Made by a program: the position numbers and the translations under genes. 63,178 bases of DNA from Alistipes senegalensis. GTDB taxonomy: Bacteria > Bacteroidota > Bacteroidia > Bacteroidales > Rikenellaceae. Where the stretch lies: positions 1,179,021-1,242,198 of the forward strand of contig JAMPGH010000001.1 of NCBI GenBank assembly GCA_023664045.1. Reading direction: 5' to 3'. A model generated the notes under the pieces. That model was not told where the DNA came from, searched no databases, and saw nothing but the letters and a program-made list of their open reading frames with translations. Positions 43,162-52,095 of the stretch are shown piece by piece (within the stretch, counting starts at the first letter, position 1; each line of letters starts with the position of its first letter).

Positions 43162-44453
43162 CAGATTGCAATTGTAAAACGTTGTGAAATTTTCTCGTTG
43201 AGCGACTGCGTGTCGGTTCCGATTTTGTTGTCGGTTACTTGTGCGTATATCTGTGTCGTATCGACACGGCTGTGTCCCAACATCCGGCTGACCGTTTCCA
43301 TCGGCACGCCGTGCGAAAGGGCGATTTCCGTAGCATATGTATGGCGGGCCATGTGGAAGGTCAACTTCCGGTCGATGCCGCAGGCTGCGGCGAGTTGTTT
43401 CAGCCCCTTGTTCAACTCCGAGTTTCCGTACATCGGGAGCAACTTACCGCCCTGCATTGTGTCCCGATATTTGTCGATAATATGCCGCGTCAGGTCGAGC
43501 AGCGGTATCTCGAACTCCACGCCTGTTTTCTCCCGTGTTGCTTTGATCCAAACCGTTCCGTCTTCGGCCGTTTCGAGGTTTTCGACGGTCAGACGGCACA
43601 TGTCGCCGTAGCTGATGCCCGTATAGCAGGAGAACAGAAACAAGTCTCGGACGAGATAAAGCCGCGATGCAGGGAGTGGCGTAGTCATCAGTCGTTTCAG
43701 TTCTTCGCGTGTCAAGTAACGCCTTTTGCGTTCGGGACGCGGCGGCTCGTAACCAGCGAACGGATCGGCGGTGATGATTCCGGCGGCAAAAGCCCTATTG
43801 ATTACCGTATGCAGACGCGACATGTAGAGAACAATAGTGCGCGGAGCAAGTCGCCGTTCGGTACGAAGATATAAATCGAACTTATCTACAAACGACTTGT
43901 CTAATGCGGAGAACGGAATATCTGAAAGCTGCAGCCGCTCCGACAAGAATCGTTCGACATGCTCGTAGGTGCAACGATAGGTGCGTGCCGATTTGGATGT
44001 GCGGTTTATGCCTACTCGCTTTTCGAAATGCTCGATGAACATGCGGAAATAGTCGAGCAACGTCTCTTGTCCGGCAGCCATACCTAACAACAGACACTTG
44101 ATTTCCTCGGCCGTTACCCGTTCACGAACGGCCGACTGCTCGCGGTATATGGCGAGTGCCGAAGCACGATATTCGTCTAATTGGCGGTTGATTGCAACAG
44201 CCTCGGCACTTTTGCCTTTGGCACGACCTGATGACCATAACGATGCGGGAATGGACAGTTTTGCGCTGAACACGCATTCCGACCCTCCGACGGTCAAACG
44301 TCCCATGACAGGACAGCGACCTGCGGCATTCGATTCGTTCACATTCGTGCACCTTTTCTCGCCTCGGCATAGTCCGCCAGCGGCCTCTGCTCTCGGCTTA
44401 CCGAAAACGTTCTTTTTGAGGTAGAACGAGACCTTTACAGCTTCTTGATTCAT
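43161..44453 (-). CDS. Tyrosine recombinase, first of pair
   Basis: A 430-residue integrase of the same architecture as its partner. It has Lys in TREKTGVEFE, HxxR in HMARHTYATE, GH in MLGHSRV and the nucleophile Tyr in TTQIYAQVT. The position of Arg I reads YTGISYGDMCRL, with Ser, exactly as reported for IntDOT. It lies closest to the right attachment site (237 nt away). A 10-bp inverted repeat overlaps its start codon. Having two full recombinases suggests either heterodimeric action or separate integration and excision roles. Confidence 0.93.
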   Translation of the reverse strand: MNQEAVKVSFYLKKNVFGKPRAEAAGGLCRGEKRCTNVNESNAAGRCPVMGRLTVGGSECVFSAKLSIPASLWSSGRAKGKSAEAVAINRQLDEYRASALAIYREQSAVRERVTAEEIKCLLLGMAAGQETLLDYFRMFIEHFEKRVGINRTSKSARTYRCTYEHVERFLSERLQLSDIPFSALDKSFVDKFDLYLRTERRLAPRTIVLYMSRLHTVINRAFAAGIITADPFAGYEPPRPERKRRYLTREELKRLMTTPLPASRLYLVRDLFLFSCYTGISYGDMCRLTVENLETAEDGTVWIKATREKTGVEFEIPLLDLTRHIIDKYRDTMQGGKLLPMYGNSELNKGLKQLAAACGIDRKLTFHMARHTYATEIALSHGVPMETVSRMLGHSRVDTTQIYAQVTDNKIGTDTQSLNEKISQRFTIAI

Positions 44454-44495
44454 AACTCTATTAACCGTTTATAAAATTAACTGATATAGAGTTAT
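44452..44495 (-). promoter_or_regulatory. Inverted repeat over the recombinase start (putative operator)
   Basis: ATAACTCTAT (44452-44461) and ATAGAGTTAT (44486-44495) are perfect 10-bp reverse complements separated by 24 nt. The left arm overlaps the ATG of the first recombinase. The arrangement suggests control of translation or transcription, or a recombinase-binding site. Confidence 0.5.
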
Positions 44496-44689
44496 TTGAA
44501 CTCATGAAAAACGAAGCGGAACATAGAATAAGATACTATGTCATCTCCTCTGAATCCGTCTTTTCTCGAAACTCTCCGAAAAACGACTATCTTTGCCGTG
44601 AAGTTTCGCAAGAAAACCGACGTTCCTTGAAGTGCAGAACCGGTTCCGAGAGCGAAAGCAAAGTCTTTTGCGACCTATTTCCTGCCTCT

Positions 44690-44710
44690 GAAAAGGCAAC
44701 GGATAAGTAA
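44690..44710 (+). repeat. Putative right attachment site (attR)
   Basis: This 21-nt word contains GGCAACGGATAAGTAA, as at 30230-30250. The region 44496-44689 between the recombinase operon and this site has no gene; it holds promoter-like TATCTTTG near 44590. Confidence 0.62.
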
Positions 44711-44886
44711 CGAATCCTTTGCTTAACTTCTCGAAATCCTGCTTTTCGCCATTCGGCAAACAACAGAAGTTCTATCCGTTACGATTCTACGCTTCAATCA
44801 CTTACATTATTACGCTCCGATTGCCCGTTTTTACGCGATTTCTTCGTATCTTTGTCGATCGGAAAAATCAAAAAACACAAAATACG

Positions 44887-46431
44887 ATGACGCAGGAAGA
44901 ACTTTTCAAAAAACTGGTCGCCCATTGCAAGGAGTACGGTTTCGTATTCCCGTCGAGCGAGATTTACGACGGTCTGGGTGCCGTCTACGACTACGGTCAG
45001 AACGGCGTGGAGCTCAAGAACAACATCAAGCGCTACTGGTGGGATTCGATGGTCAAGCTCCACGAAAACATCGTGGGTCTCGACGCCGCGATCTTCATGC
45101 ACCCCCGCACGTGGGAGGCTTCGGGCCATGTCGGCGCCTTCAACGACCCGTTGATCGACAACCGCGATTCGAAGAAGCGTTACCGCGCCGATGTGCTCGT
45201 CGAGGAGTGGCTGGCCAAGCAGGACGAGAAGATCGAGAAGGAGGTCGAGAAAGCCCGCAAGCGCTTCGGCGAGTCGTTCGACGAAGCCAAGTACCGCGAG
45301 ACCTCGCCTCGCGTGCAGGAGACCGCGGCCAAGCGCGACGCCGTGCACAAGCGTTTCGCCGACGCGCTGAACGCCAACGATCTGGGCGAGCTGCGCCAGA
45401 TCATCCTCGACTGCGAGATCGTCTGCCCCATTTCGGGCACGCGCAACTGGACCGAAGTGCGGCAGTTCAACCTGATGTTCTCTACGCAGATGGGCTCCAC
45501 GGCCGAGGGTGCCAACACCATCTACCTGCGTCCCGAGACGGCGCAGGGCATCTTCGTCAACTTCCTCAACGTGCAGAAGACCGGCCGCATGAAGTTGCCG
45601 TTCGGCATCGCGCAGATCGGCAAGGCTTTCCGCAACGAGATCGTCGCGCGGCAGTTCATCTTCCGCATGCGCGAGTTCGAGCAGATGGAGATGCAGTTCT
45701 TCGTGCGCCCCGGCACCGAGATGGAGTGGTGGAACACGTGGAAGAACACCCGCATGGCTTGGCACCGGGCCCTCGGCTTCGGCGACGACAACTACCGCTT
45801 CCATGACCACGAGAAGCTGGCCCATTACGCCAACGCCGCCACCGACGTCGAATACAACTTCCCGTTCGGCTTCAAGGAGGTCGAGGGCATCCATTCGCGC
45901 ACCGACTTCGACTTGGGCAACCACCAGAAGTTCTCCGGCAAGAAGATCCAGTATTTCGATCCCGAGACGGGCGAGAGCTACGTGCCCTACGTCGTCGAAA
46001 CGTCGATCGGCGTCGACCGCATGTTCCTGCAGGTGATGTCGGCGGCCTATACCGAAGAACAGCTCGACGGCGGCGATTCGCGCGTCGTGCTGCGTCTGCC
46101 CGCAGCACTGGCGCCCGTCAAGGCGGCCGTGCTGCCTTTGGTGAAGAAGGACGGCATGCCCGAGATCGCGCAGAAGATCGTCGACGAATTGAAGTACGAC
46201 TTCAATGTGGTCTACGACGAGAAGGACTCCGTGGGCAAGCGCTATCGCCGGCAGGATGCCATCGGCACGCCGTTCTGCATTACGGTCGACGGTCAGACCG
46301 CCGAGGACGGCACGGTTACGGTGCGCCACCGCGATTCGATGCAGCAGGAGCGCGTCAAGATCGAGGCTCTGCATGCGATGGTCGAGGAGGAGTGCTCCTA
46401 CCGCAAGCTGTTCAAGAAACAGAACCTTTGA
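44887..46431 (+). CDS. glyS: Glycyl-tRNA synthetase (class II, alpha2 type)
   Basis: A 514-residue single-chain GlyRS. Motif 1/2/3 regions are visible: YDYGQNGVELKNNIKRYWWD (around 36), RPETAQGIFVNFLNVQKTGR (around 218) and FRNEIVARQFIFRMREFEQM. It has a C-terminal anticodon-binding domain. It charges tRNA-Gly. I start at MTQEELFKKL (44887); in-frame sequence upstream belongs to the leader. A -7 element TATCTTTG is at 44847-44854. It is the first gene to the right of the island. The pre-insertion chromosome would have had it just after the composite repeat. Confidence 0.96.
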   Translation: MTQEELFKKLVAHCKEYGFVFPSSEIYDGLGAVYDYGQNGVELKNNIKRYWWDSMVKLHENIVGLDAAIFMHPRTWEASGHVGAFNDPLIDNRDSKKRYRADVLVEEWLAKQDEKIEKEVEKARKRFGESFDEAKYRETSPRVQETAAKRDAVHKRFADALNANDLGELRQIILDCEIVCPISGTRNWTEVRQFNLMFSTQMGSTAEGANTIYLRPETAQGIFVNFLNVQKTGRMKLPFGIAQIGKAFRNEIVARQFIFRMREFEQMEMQFFVRPGTEMEWWNTWKNTRMAWHRALGFGDDNYRFHDHEKLAHYANAATDVEYNFPFGFKEVEGIHSRTDFDLGNHQKFSGKKIQYFDPETGESYVPYVVETSIGVDRMFLQVMSAAYTEEQLDGGDSRVVLRLPAALAPVKAAVLPLVKKDGMPEIAQKIVDELKYDFNVVYDEKDSVGKRYRRQDAIGTPFCITVDGQTAEDGTVTVRHRDSMQQERVKIEALHAMVEEECSYRKLFKKQNL

Positions 46432-46508
46432 TTCAATGAATCGTTAATAAGGAATAATGGTTCGCGGATGAAGGAACCCTTATCCATTATTGATTATTCA
46501 TCGGATTC

Positions 46509-46922
46509 GTGTCGCGCATTCTGGCCATAGACTACGGTACCAAGCGTACGGGGATCGCCGTGAGCGATCCCCTGCGGTTGATTGCCGGCGCTTTGGCGAC
46601 GGTCGAGACCCGGCAGTTGGAAAAGTGGCTGGCGGATTATTTCGCTCGCGAGGAGGTCGGCACGATCGTCGTGGGCAAACCTGCGCAGATGAACGGCACG
46701 CCCTCCGAGACGTGGCGCTTCATCGAGCCGCTGGCACTCCGGCTGCAGCGGGCGTGGCCCGACAAGGAGGTGGTGTTCTACGACGAGCGGTTCACCTCGG
46801 TGCTGGCGCATCGGACGATTCTCGACAGCGGTCTGGGCAAGATGGCCCGCCGCGACAAAGCGTTGGTGGATAAGATTTCCGCCACGATCATTTTACAAAG
46901 TTACATGGATTCCCGCAAATGA
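46509..46922 (+). CDS. ruvX: Putative pre-16S rRNA nuclease / Holliday junction resolvase-like YqgF
   Basis: A 137-residue RNase H-fold protein with GTG start. Seen: RILAIDYGTKRTGIAVSD (catalytic Asp), VVGKPAQMNGTPSE, FYDERFTSVLAHR, and the acidic cluster ALVDKISATIILQSY. The length is typical. The gap from glyS (46432-46508) contains nested inverted repeats (GGTTC/GAACC within AATAATGG/CCATTATT). Its TGA overlaps the def ATG. Confidence 0.9.
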   Translation: MSRILAIDYGTKRTGIAVSDPLRLIAGALATVETRQLEKWLADYFAREEVGTIVVGKPAQMNGTPSETWRFIEPLALRLQRAWPDKEVVFYDERFTSVLAHRTILDSGLGKMARRDKALVDKISATIILQSYMDSRK

Positions 46923-47464
46923 TTTATCCGATTGTCATCTATGGCGACGAAGTGCTCCGCAAGCAGTGCGAGCCCGTCCCGACCGATTTTCCCGATCTTA
47001 AGAAGCTGATCGACGACATGTTCCTCACCCTCGGGGAGGCCGAGGGCGTGGGGCTGGCCGCACCGCAGATCGGCAAGAACCTCCGGCTCTTCATCGTCGA
47101 CTGCACCCCGTGGGCCGAGGAGGATCCCTCGTGCGTCGACTATCGCCGCGCCTTCATCAACGCCGAGATCTACGCCATGTCCGAGGAGACCAGGACCTAC
47201 AACGAGGGCTGTCTCTCGTTTCCGGGCATCCATGCCGACGTGCAGCGGTCGCTGGCCATCAGGATGCGTTACCTCGACGAGGATTTGAAACCTCACGACG
47301 AGGAGTTCACCGGGCTCAAGGCGTGGGTCATCCAGCACGAGTACGATCACATCGAGGGCCGCGTCTTCGTCGACCGCATTTCGCCGCTGCGCCGCAACCT
47401 CATCAAGGGCAAGCTGCTCAATCTGGCCAAAGGAAAGTTCCGCTGCGGCTACAAAACCCGATAG
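46919..47464 (+). CDS. def: Peptide deformylase
   Basis: A 181-residue metalloenzyme that removes the N-formyl group of nascent proteins. All three motifs are present: GVGLAAPQIG (around 42), EGCLSFPGI (around 98, with the metal-binding Cys) and QHEYDHIEG (around 139, HExxH-type). It overlaps ruvX by 4 nt. The coupling of ruvX and def is common in Bacteroidetes. Confidence 0.96.
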   Translation: MIYPIVIYGDEVLRKQCEPVPTDFPDLKKLIDDMFLTLGEAEGVGLAAPQIGKNLRLFIVDCTPWAEEDPSCVDYRRAFINAEIYAMSEETRTYNEGCLSFPGIHADVQRSLAIRMRYLDEDLKPHDEEFTGLKAWVIQHEYDHIEGRVFVDRISPLRRNLIKGKLLNLAKGKFRCGYKTR

Positions 47465-47563
47465 AAAAGGCGGATATTGTCCTTATTTTTCGTATCTTCG
47501 CCCTATCGGAGTCTGCCATTTCCGACGAAAACTTATTTTCTAACCTTTTCAAACAATCGGATC

Positions 47564-47872
47564 ATGAAAAAGATTTTTGTCGCCCTGTGCGCCGCGCTCT
47601 TCTTCGTAAGCTGCGGCGGAATCAAGAGCCCTGTCGCGGGCGTTCTCTACACCGACGTCAAGGACGGCGTCGCCGTAACCGCCAATGCAGGTTCCAGCAA
47701 GGTCGGTACAGCCGAGGCCATCGGCATCCTGTGTCTCGTCGCTACGGGCGATGCCAGCATCGAGGCCGCAGCCAAAGATGCCGGTATCACGCGCATCCAC
47801 CACGTCGACTACCAGAGCAAGTCCTATCTGGGCGTCTACAACGTCTATACGACCATCGTTTACGGTGAGTAG
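47564..47872 (+). CDS. TRL-like family lipoprotein
   Basis: A 102-residue lipoprotein: signal sequence FVALCAALFFVSC with lipobox Cys near residue 17, then the TRL-like pattern GVLYTDVKDGVAVTANAG, GTAEAIGILCLVATGDASIE, AGITRIHHVDYQ and TTIVYGE. Proteins of this family are small envelope lipoproteins of unknown function. The chosen ATG places the signal peptide at the N-terminus. A promoter-like TATCTTCG lies near 47493. Its end overlaps the next gene by 8 nt. Confidence 0.83.
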   Translation: MKKIFVALCAALFFVSCGGIKSPVAGVLYTDVKDGVAVTANAGSSKVGTAEAIGILCLVATGDASIEAAAKDAGITRIHHVDYQSKSYLGVYNVYTTIVYGE

Positions 47873-48386
47873 AGGCCTGATTCTCTTCGCCGCTTTGGTT
47901 CTGGCCTGCGGTTCGGCCGCAGGTCAGAACATCCGCGGCCGCTACGTCTCCCGGGCCGATGACGACGGAACGATCTACCATCTCCTGCCCGTTACGCTTT
48001 TCGAGAGCCGTTCGGAGGGCGACCTGACGTTCGACCTTACCTACAAGGCGGGGCCGCAGGGGCGTGCCGTCCTCAATTTCACGTATTTCGCCTCGGCTCC
48101 CACGCCTGCCGATTCCGTGTCGTTCGACGCCGGGCGGATCTCGCTGGCCGGTCCTGCGGAGCGGTTCTACATCGAGCCGGACAAGAAAAGCTGGAAACAT
48201 CGTTATTCCCTGCAGACCGATGCCGAACTCGTGCGCGCTTTCTTCGACGAGACGGCAGTGCCCCGGGTCATCGTCTATTCCGGGGGCGTGCCTCATCCTT
48301 ACGAGGTCAAAAAATCCGCGTGGCGTTCCTATGCGCCCGTCGGTCGGAAGATCTTCGAGATGATCCGGCTCAACGAAGCCCGGTAG
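47865..48386 (+). CDS. Secreted hypothetical protein, GTG start
   Basis: A frame from GTG 47865 gives 173 residues: signal peptide RGLILFAALVLACGSAAGQ, then a beta-rich mature part (GTIYHLLPVTLFESRSEGDL, GRAVLNFTYFASAPTPADSV, SWKHRYSLQTDAELVRAFFD). The longer same-frame reading upstream is a shadow of the TRL gene; the GTG is supported by the signal peptide and the 8-nt overlap. I do not recognise a family. The two genes are probably made together and may act together in the envelope. Confidence 0.72.
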   Translation: MSRGLILFAALVLACGSAAGQNIRGRYVSRADDDGTIYHLLPVTLFESRSEGDLTFDLTYKAGPQGRAVLNFTYFASAPTPADSVSFDAGRISLAGPAERFYIEPDKKSWKHRYSLQTDAELVRAFFDETAVPRVIVYSGGVPHPYEVKKSAWRSYAPVGRKIFEMIRLNEAR

Positions 48387-48545
48387 CTGTGAGGAGGGCG
48401 GCAGATCGGGCCCGGAGGAGAGTGCCGATGGGCGAGCGGTGCCTTGCTGCGGATAGCCGGGGGAGCATCCCGTGAAGGAAGAAGGAGGGGGGGGGAGAAT
48501 AAACCGTGCATTCGCGACTGCGTTCCGACAGCGGGGCGCATAGAT

Positions 48546-48584
48546 AAAAAAGGGAGAACCGATCGAAATCGGTTCTCCCTTTTC
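48546..48584. terminator. Bidirectional terminator
   Basis: Perfect stem AAAAGGGAGAACCGAT / ATCGGTTCTCCCTTTT with a 4-nt loop, between the plus-strand secreted protein and the minus-strand outer-membrane protein. A- and T-runs on either side suit both strands. The preceding 150 nt contain no gene. Confidence 0.9.
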
Positions 48585-48602
48585 ATTCGGGCATCGGCGG
48601 CG

Positions 48603-49070
48603 TCAGAACTTGTAGGTCGCGCCGACGTTGATGATGATCGGATTTTTCCAGTATTTGTGGGTCTGGATCATCCACTTGAATCCGGCCGAGACATCCCAGC
48701 GGCGGGTGATGTTGAAGTCCGTGCCGGCGCCGACGTTGATGCCGCACGACCAGTCGCCGATGTCGTTGGCGCTCAGACCTACCTGCGGATAGAGATTCCA
48801 GAAGCGGGCCGGGTGGAACAGATACTGGATGTCGGCGCTGATGTCCACCGAGCAGTTTTTCTTGCAAAGGAACGTTACGGCCGGCTGCACGCGCCATGCG
48901 TCGCTGATCGAATAGCGGCTGACGGCTCCGATGCCGAAAATGGCGCCGTCGGCTCCCGTGTTGGTGTAGATGCCGATCTGCGGTCCCAACGCCCATTTGC
49001 CTTTGTCCTGTGCCGAAACGGCTCCTACTGCGAGGATAGCGGCGAAAGCCGTAAGAAGAATCTTTTTCAT
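48603..49070 (-). CDS. Small outer-membrane beta-barrel protein
   Basis: A 155-residue protein with signal peptide ILLTAFAAILAVGAVSA, then alternating hydrophobic strands (KWALGPQIGIYTNTGADGAI, QYLFHPARFWNLYPQVGLSA, WDVSAGFKWMIQTHKYWKN) and a C-terminal aromatic residue (ATYKF), the usual end for barrels inserted by BAM. It probably has eight strands. The function is unknown; it resembles the small OmpA-barrel / porin-family proteins of Bacteroidales. Confidence 0.8.
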   Translation of the reverse strand: MKKILLTAFAAILAVGAVSAQDKGKWALGPQIGIYTNTGADGAIFGIGAVSRYSISDAWRVQPAVTFLCKKNCSVDISADIQYLFHPARFWNLYPQVGLSANDIGDWSCGINVGAGTDFNITRRWDVSAGFKWMIQTHKYWKNPIIINVGATYKF

Positions 49071-49214
49071 TTCCGGTTATTTTAATTGTACGATGTTAAG
49101 TCTTAGTCCGTTCGCCTGCCAAATATAGAGAAAAATCCCGCATCGGGCAAGCTGATTCGACGAGGTCGCATCTTTCGACGACGAACAGAACAAGCAACAC
49201 TCGTGCCGTCCCTG

Positions 49215-49250
49215 AAAAAACGACGCCCGACCTTTCGGGCCGGGTGTCGA
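49215..49250 (-). terminator. Terminator of ppdK
   Basis: On the minus strand, stem CGACACCCGGCC / GGTCGGGCGTCG (one G-T pair) runs into TTTTTT, 116 nt after the ppdK stop codon. Confidence 0.75.
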
Positions 49251-49365
49251 AAAACGGACGGAGCAGCGGCGGAGAGCATCTTTCGCGGTTCGGACCTCGA
49301 TCGGGATCTCGTTCCGATTCGGAATCCGGCGGATCCGATGCCCTTTCGCCCCTCCCCTGCAGGGA

Positions 49366-52095
49366 TTACTTTTGGTTGAGGGCTGCGTGTGCGGCTGCCA
49401 GACGTGCGATGGGCACGCGGAAGGGCGAGCAGCTCACGTAGTTCAGTCCGGCATAGTGGCAGAACTCCACCGACGAGGGTTCGCCGCCGTGTTCGCCGCA
49501 GATGCCGCACTTGAGGTTTTCGCGCGTGCCGCGGCCCTTGAACACCGCTTCGCGGATCAGCTGGCCTACGCCGTTGCGGTCCAGAATCTGGAAAGGGTCG
49601 TTCTTCAGGATGCCCTTTTCCAGATAGACGGGCAGGAACTTCGAGATGTCGTCGCGCGAGAAACCGAGGGTCATCTGCGTCAGGTCGTTGGTGCCGAACG
49701 AGAAGAACTGCGCCACTTCGGCGATCTGGTTGGCCGTTACGGCGGCGCGCGGCACCTCGATCATCGTGCCGACCATGTATTCGATCTTGTCGTTGCGCTC
49801 GGTGAATACCTGCTCGGCCGTGCGGTCGATGATGTTCTTCTGGTAGCGCAGCTCCTTGTGGTTGCCCACCAGCGGCACCATGATCTCCACGTGCACGGGC
49901 AGGCCCGAAGCCTTGACGTTCATGGCCGCTTCGATGATGGCGCGGGTCTGCATCTCGGTGATTTCGGGGTAGGTGTTGCCCAAACGGCAGCCGCGGTGTC
50001 CCAGCATGGGGTTGAACTCGGCCAGCGACTCCACTTTGGCCACGATCTTCGAGAGAGGTTCGTGCATCTCCTCGGCCATCTCTTTCTGCCCCTTTTCATC
50101 GTGGGGCACGAACTCGTGCAGAGGGGGATCCAAGAGACGGACCGTTACAGGATAGCCGTTCATCGCCTTGAACAAGCCTTCGAAGTCGCCCCGCTGAATG
50201 GGCAGCAGCTTCTGCAGCGCGATGCGGCGGCCGGCTTCGTCGTCGGCGAGGATCATCTCGCGGATCGCCTTGATGCGGTCGCCCTCGAAGAACATGTGTT
50301 CCGTGCGGCAGAGGCCGATGCCTTCGGCACCGAACTCGAATGCCTGCGCGGCATCTTTCGGCGTGTCGGCATTGGCGCGGACCTTCAGCACCGAGTATTT
50401 GCCGGCCAGCTCCATGAGCTTGCCGAAGTCGCCGCTCAGGTCGGCGGCTTTGGTGGCCACTTCGCCCAGGTAGACTTCGCCCGTCGAGCCGTTGAGCGAG
50501 ATCCAGTCGCCCTCCTTGACCGTGAAGCCGTTGACCTTGATCGTGCGGGCCTTGTAGTCGATTTCCAGCTCGCCGGCGCCCGAGACGCAGCACTTGCCCA
50601 TGCCGCGGGCTACGACGGCCGCGTGGGAGGTCATGCCGCCGCGGGCCGTCAGGATGCCGGCTGCGTCGAGCATGCCCTTGAGATCCTCGGGCGAGGTTTC
50701 GATACGTACCAGCACGGCTTTCTGACCCGTCTTGGCGAAGGTCTTTTCGGCATCGTCGGCGAAGAAAACCACGGGACCCGTGGCGGCGCCGGGCGAGGCG
50801 GGCAGACCTTTGGTGATGACCTGCGCTCCGGCGATCGCCTTCTTGTCGAAGACGGGGTGGAGCAGTTCGTCCAGCTTCGCGGGCTCGCAGCGCAGCACGG
50901 CGGTCTTTTCGTCGATCAGACCCTCGCGGAGCATGTCCATCGCGATCTTGACCATCGCGGCGCCCGTACGTTTGCCGTTGCGGCACTGGAGCATCCACAG
51001 CTTGCCGTCCTGAATCGTGAACTCGATGTCCTGCATGTCGGTGAAATACTTCTCCAAGTGGTGCTGGATGTCGTCGAGCTCCTTGTATACTTCGGGCATC
51101 ACCTCCTCGAGCGACGGATATTTCGACTTGCGCTCCTCCTCGGAGATGTTCTGCGCTTTGGCCCAGCGCTTCGAGCCTTCGACGGTGATCTGCTGCGGGG
51201 TGCGGATGCCGGCCACGACGTCTTCGCCCTGTGCGTTGATGAGGTATTCGCCGTTGAAGATGTTTTCGCCCGTCGCGGCGTCGCGCGAGAATGCCACGCC
51301 CGTCGCCGAGTTCTGGCCCATGTTTCCGAAGACCATCGCCTGCACCGATACGGCCGTGCCCCATTCGGCGGGGATGTTGTTGAGTTTGCGGTAGAGAATG
51401 GCGCGTTCGTTCATCCACGAGCCGAAGACGGCGCAGATGGCGCCCCACAGCTGATCCCACGGATTGGCCGGGAACTCTTCGCCGGTCTGTTTCTTGACGG
51501 CGGCCTTGAAGCTCTTGACCAGCTCCTTCAGGTCGTCGGTCGTCAGGTCGGTGTCGTTCTTCACGCCGCGCTTCTCCTTCTGGGCGTCGATGATCTCCTC
51601 GAAGGGGTCGTGATCCTCTTTCGAAACGGGTTTCATGCCCAGCACCACGTCGCCGTACATCTGTACGAAACGACGATACGAGTCCCATGCGAAGCGGGGG
51701 TTGCCCGTACGCTTGGCCACGGCCTCGACGGCCTGATCGTTCATGCCCAGATTGAGGATCGTGTCCATCATGCCGGGCATCGAGGCGCGGGCGCCCGAGC
51801 GGACCGATACCAAGAGGGGCATCTCCTTGTCGCCGAACTTCATGCCCGTGAGGCGTTCGATGTTCTTCATCGCTTTCTCCACCTCGGGACGCAGCATTTC
51901 GATGACGGCCTGCTTGCCGTGCTTGTAGTATTCGGCGCACACCTCGGTGGTGATGGTGAATCCCGGGGGTACGGGGATGCCGATGAGATTCATCTCCGCC
52001 AGATTGGCACCCTTGCCGCCGAGCAGTTCGCGCATTTTGCCGTTTCCTTCGGCCTCCTTGTTGCCGAAGGTGTAGACCCGTTTAACGTCTGCCAT
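49366..52095 (-). CDS. ppdK: Pyruvate, phosphate dikinase
   Basis: A 909-residue enzyme interconverting pyruvate, ATP and Pi with PEP, AMP and PPi. N-terminal ATP-grasp region: GGKGANLAEMNLIGIPVPPG (around 28). Phosphohistidine loop: GGMTSHAAVVARGMGKCCVS (around 484-503). C-terminal PEP/pyruvate barrel: GTNDLTQMTLGFSRDD and CGICGEHGGEPSSV (catalytic Cys near 863). Full length. A single-gene unit with a weak promoter motif (TATATTCG) near 52165 on the minus strand. It likely serves PEP supply or glycolysis with PPi. Confidence 0.97.
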   Translation of the reverse strand: MADVKRVYTFGNKEAEGNGKMRELLGGKGANLAEMNLIGIPVPPGFTITTEVCAEYYKHGKQAVIEMLRPEVEKAMKNIERLTGMKFGDKEMPLLVSVRSGARASMPGMMDTILNLGMNDQAVEAVAKRTGNPRFAWDSYRRFVQMYGDVVLGMKPVSKEDHDPFEEIIDAQKEKRGVKNDTDLTTDDLKELVKSFKAAVKKQTGEEFPANPWDQLWGAICAVFGSWMNERAILYRKLNNIPAEWGTAVSVQAMVFGNMGQNSATGVAFSRDAATGENIFNGEYLINAQGEDVVAGIRTPQQITVEGSKRWAKAQNISEEERKSKYPSLEEVMPEVYKELDDIQHHLEKYFTDMQDIEFTIQDGKLWMLQCRNGKRTGAAMVKIAMDMLREGLIDEKTAVLRCEPAKLDELLHPVFDKKAIAGAQVITKGLPASPGAATGPVVFFADDAEKTFAKTGQKAVLVRIETSPEDLKGMLDAAGILTARGGMTSHAAVVARGMGKCCVSGAGELEIDYKARTIKVNGFTVKEGDWISLNGSTGEVYLGEVATKAADLSGDFGKLMELAGKYSVLKVRANADTPKDAAQAFEFGAEGIGLCRTEHMFFEGDRIKAIREMILADDEAGRRIALQKLLPIQRGDFEGLFKAMNGYPVTVRLLDPPLHEFVPHDEKGQKEMAEEMHEPLSKIVAKVESLAEFNPMLGHRGCRLGNTYPEITEMQTRAIIEAAMNVKASGLPVHVEIMVPLVGNHKELRYQKNIIDRTAEQVFTERNDKIEYMVGTMIEVPRAAVTANQIAEVAQFFSFGTNDLTQMTLGFSRDDISKFLPVYLEKGILKNDPFQILDRNGVGQLIREAVFKGRGTRENLKCGICGEHGGEPSSVEFCHYAGLNYVSCSPFRVPIARLAAAHAALNQK

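Larger units (their letters stand above)
30230..44710. mobile_element. Integrated island (~14.5 kb) with IntDOT-like recombinases and a redox cargo cluster
   Basis: The boundaries are a 21-nt direct repeat (20 matches) at 30230-30250 and 44690-44710. Inside are two tyrosine recombinases close to the right end, two small HTH genes, RteC, a mobilization accessory gene, and cargo. By eye, base composition is less GC-rich than the flanks, most clearly in 40.1-41.5 kb. The backbone resembles Bacteroides conjugative or mobilizable transposons, but relaxase, coupling protein and transfer genes are absent, so it is probably a deleted derivative or relies on helper functions. Confidence 0.75.
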
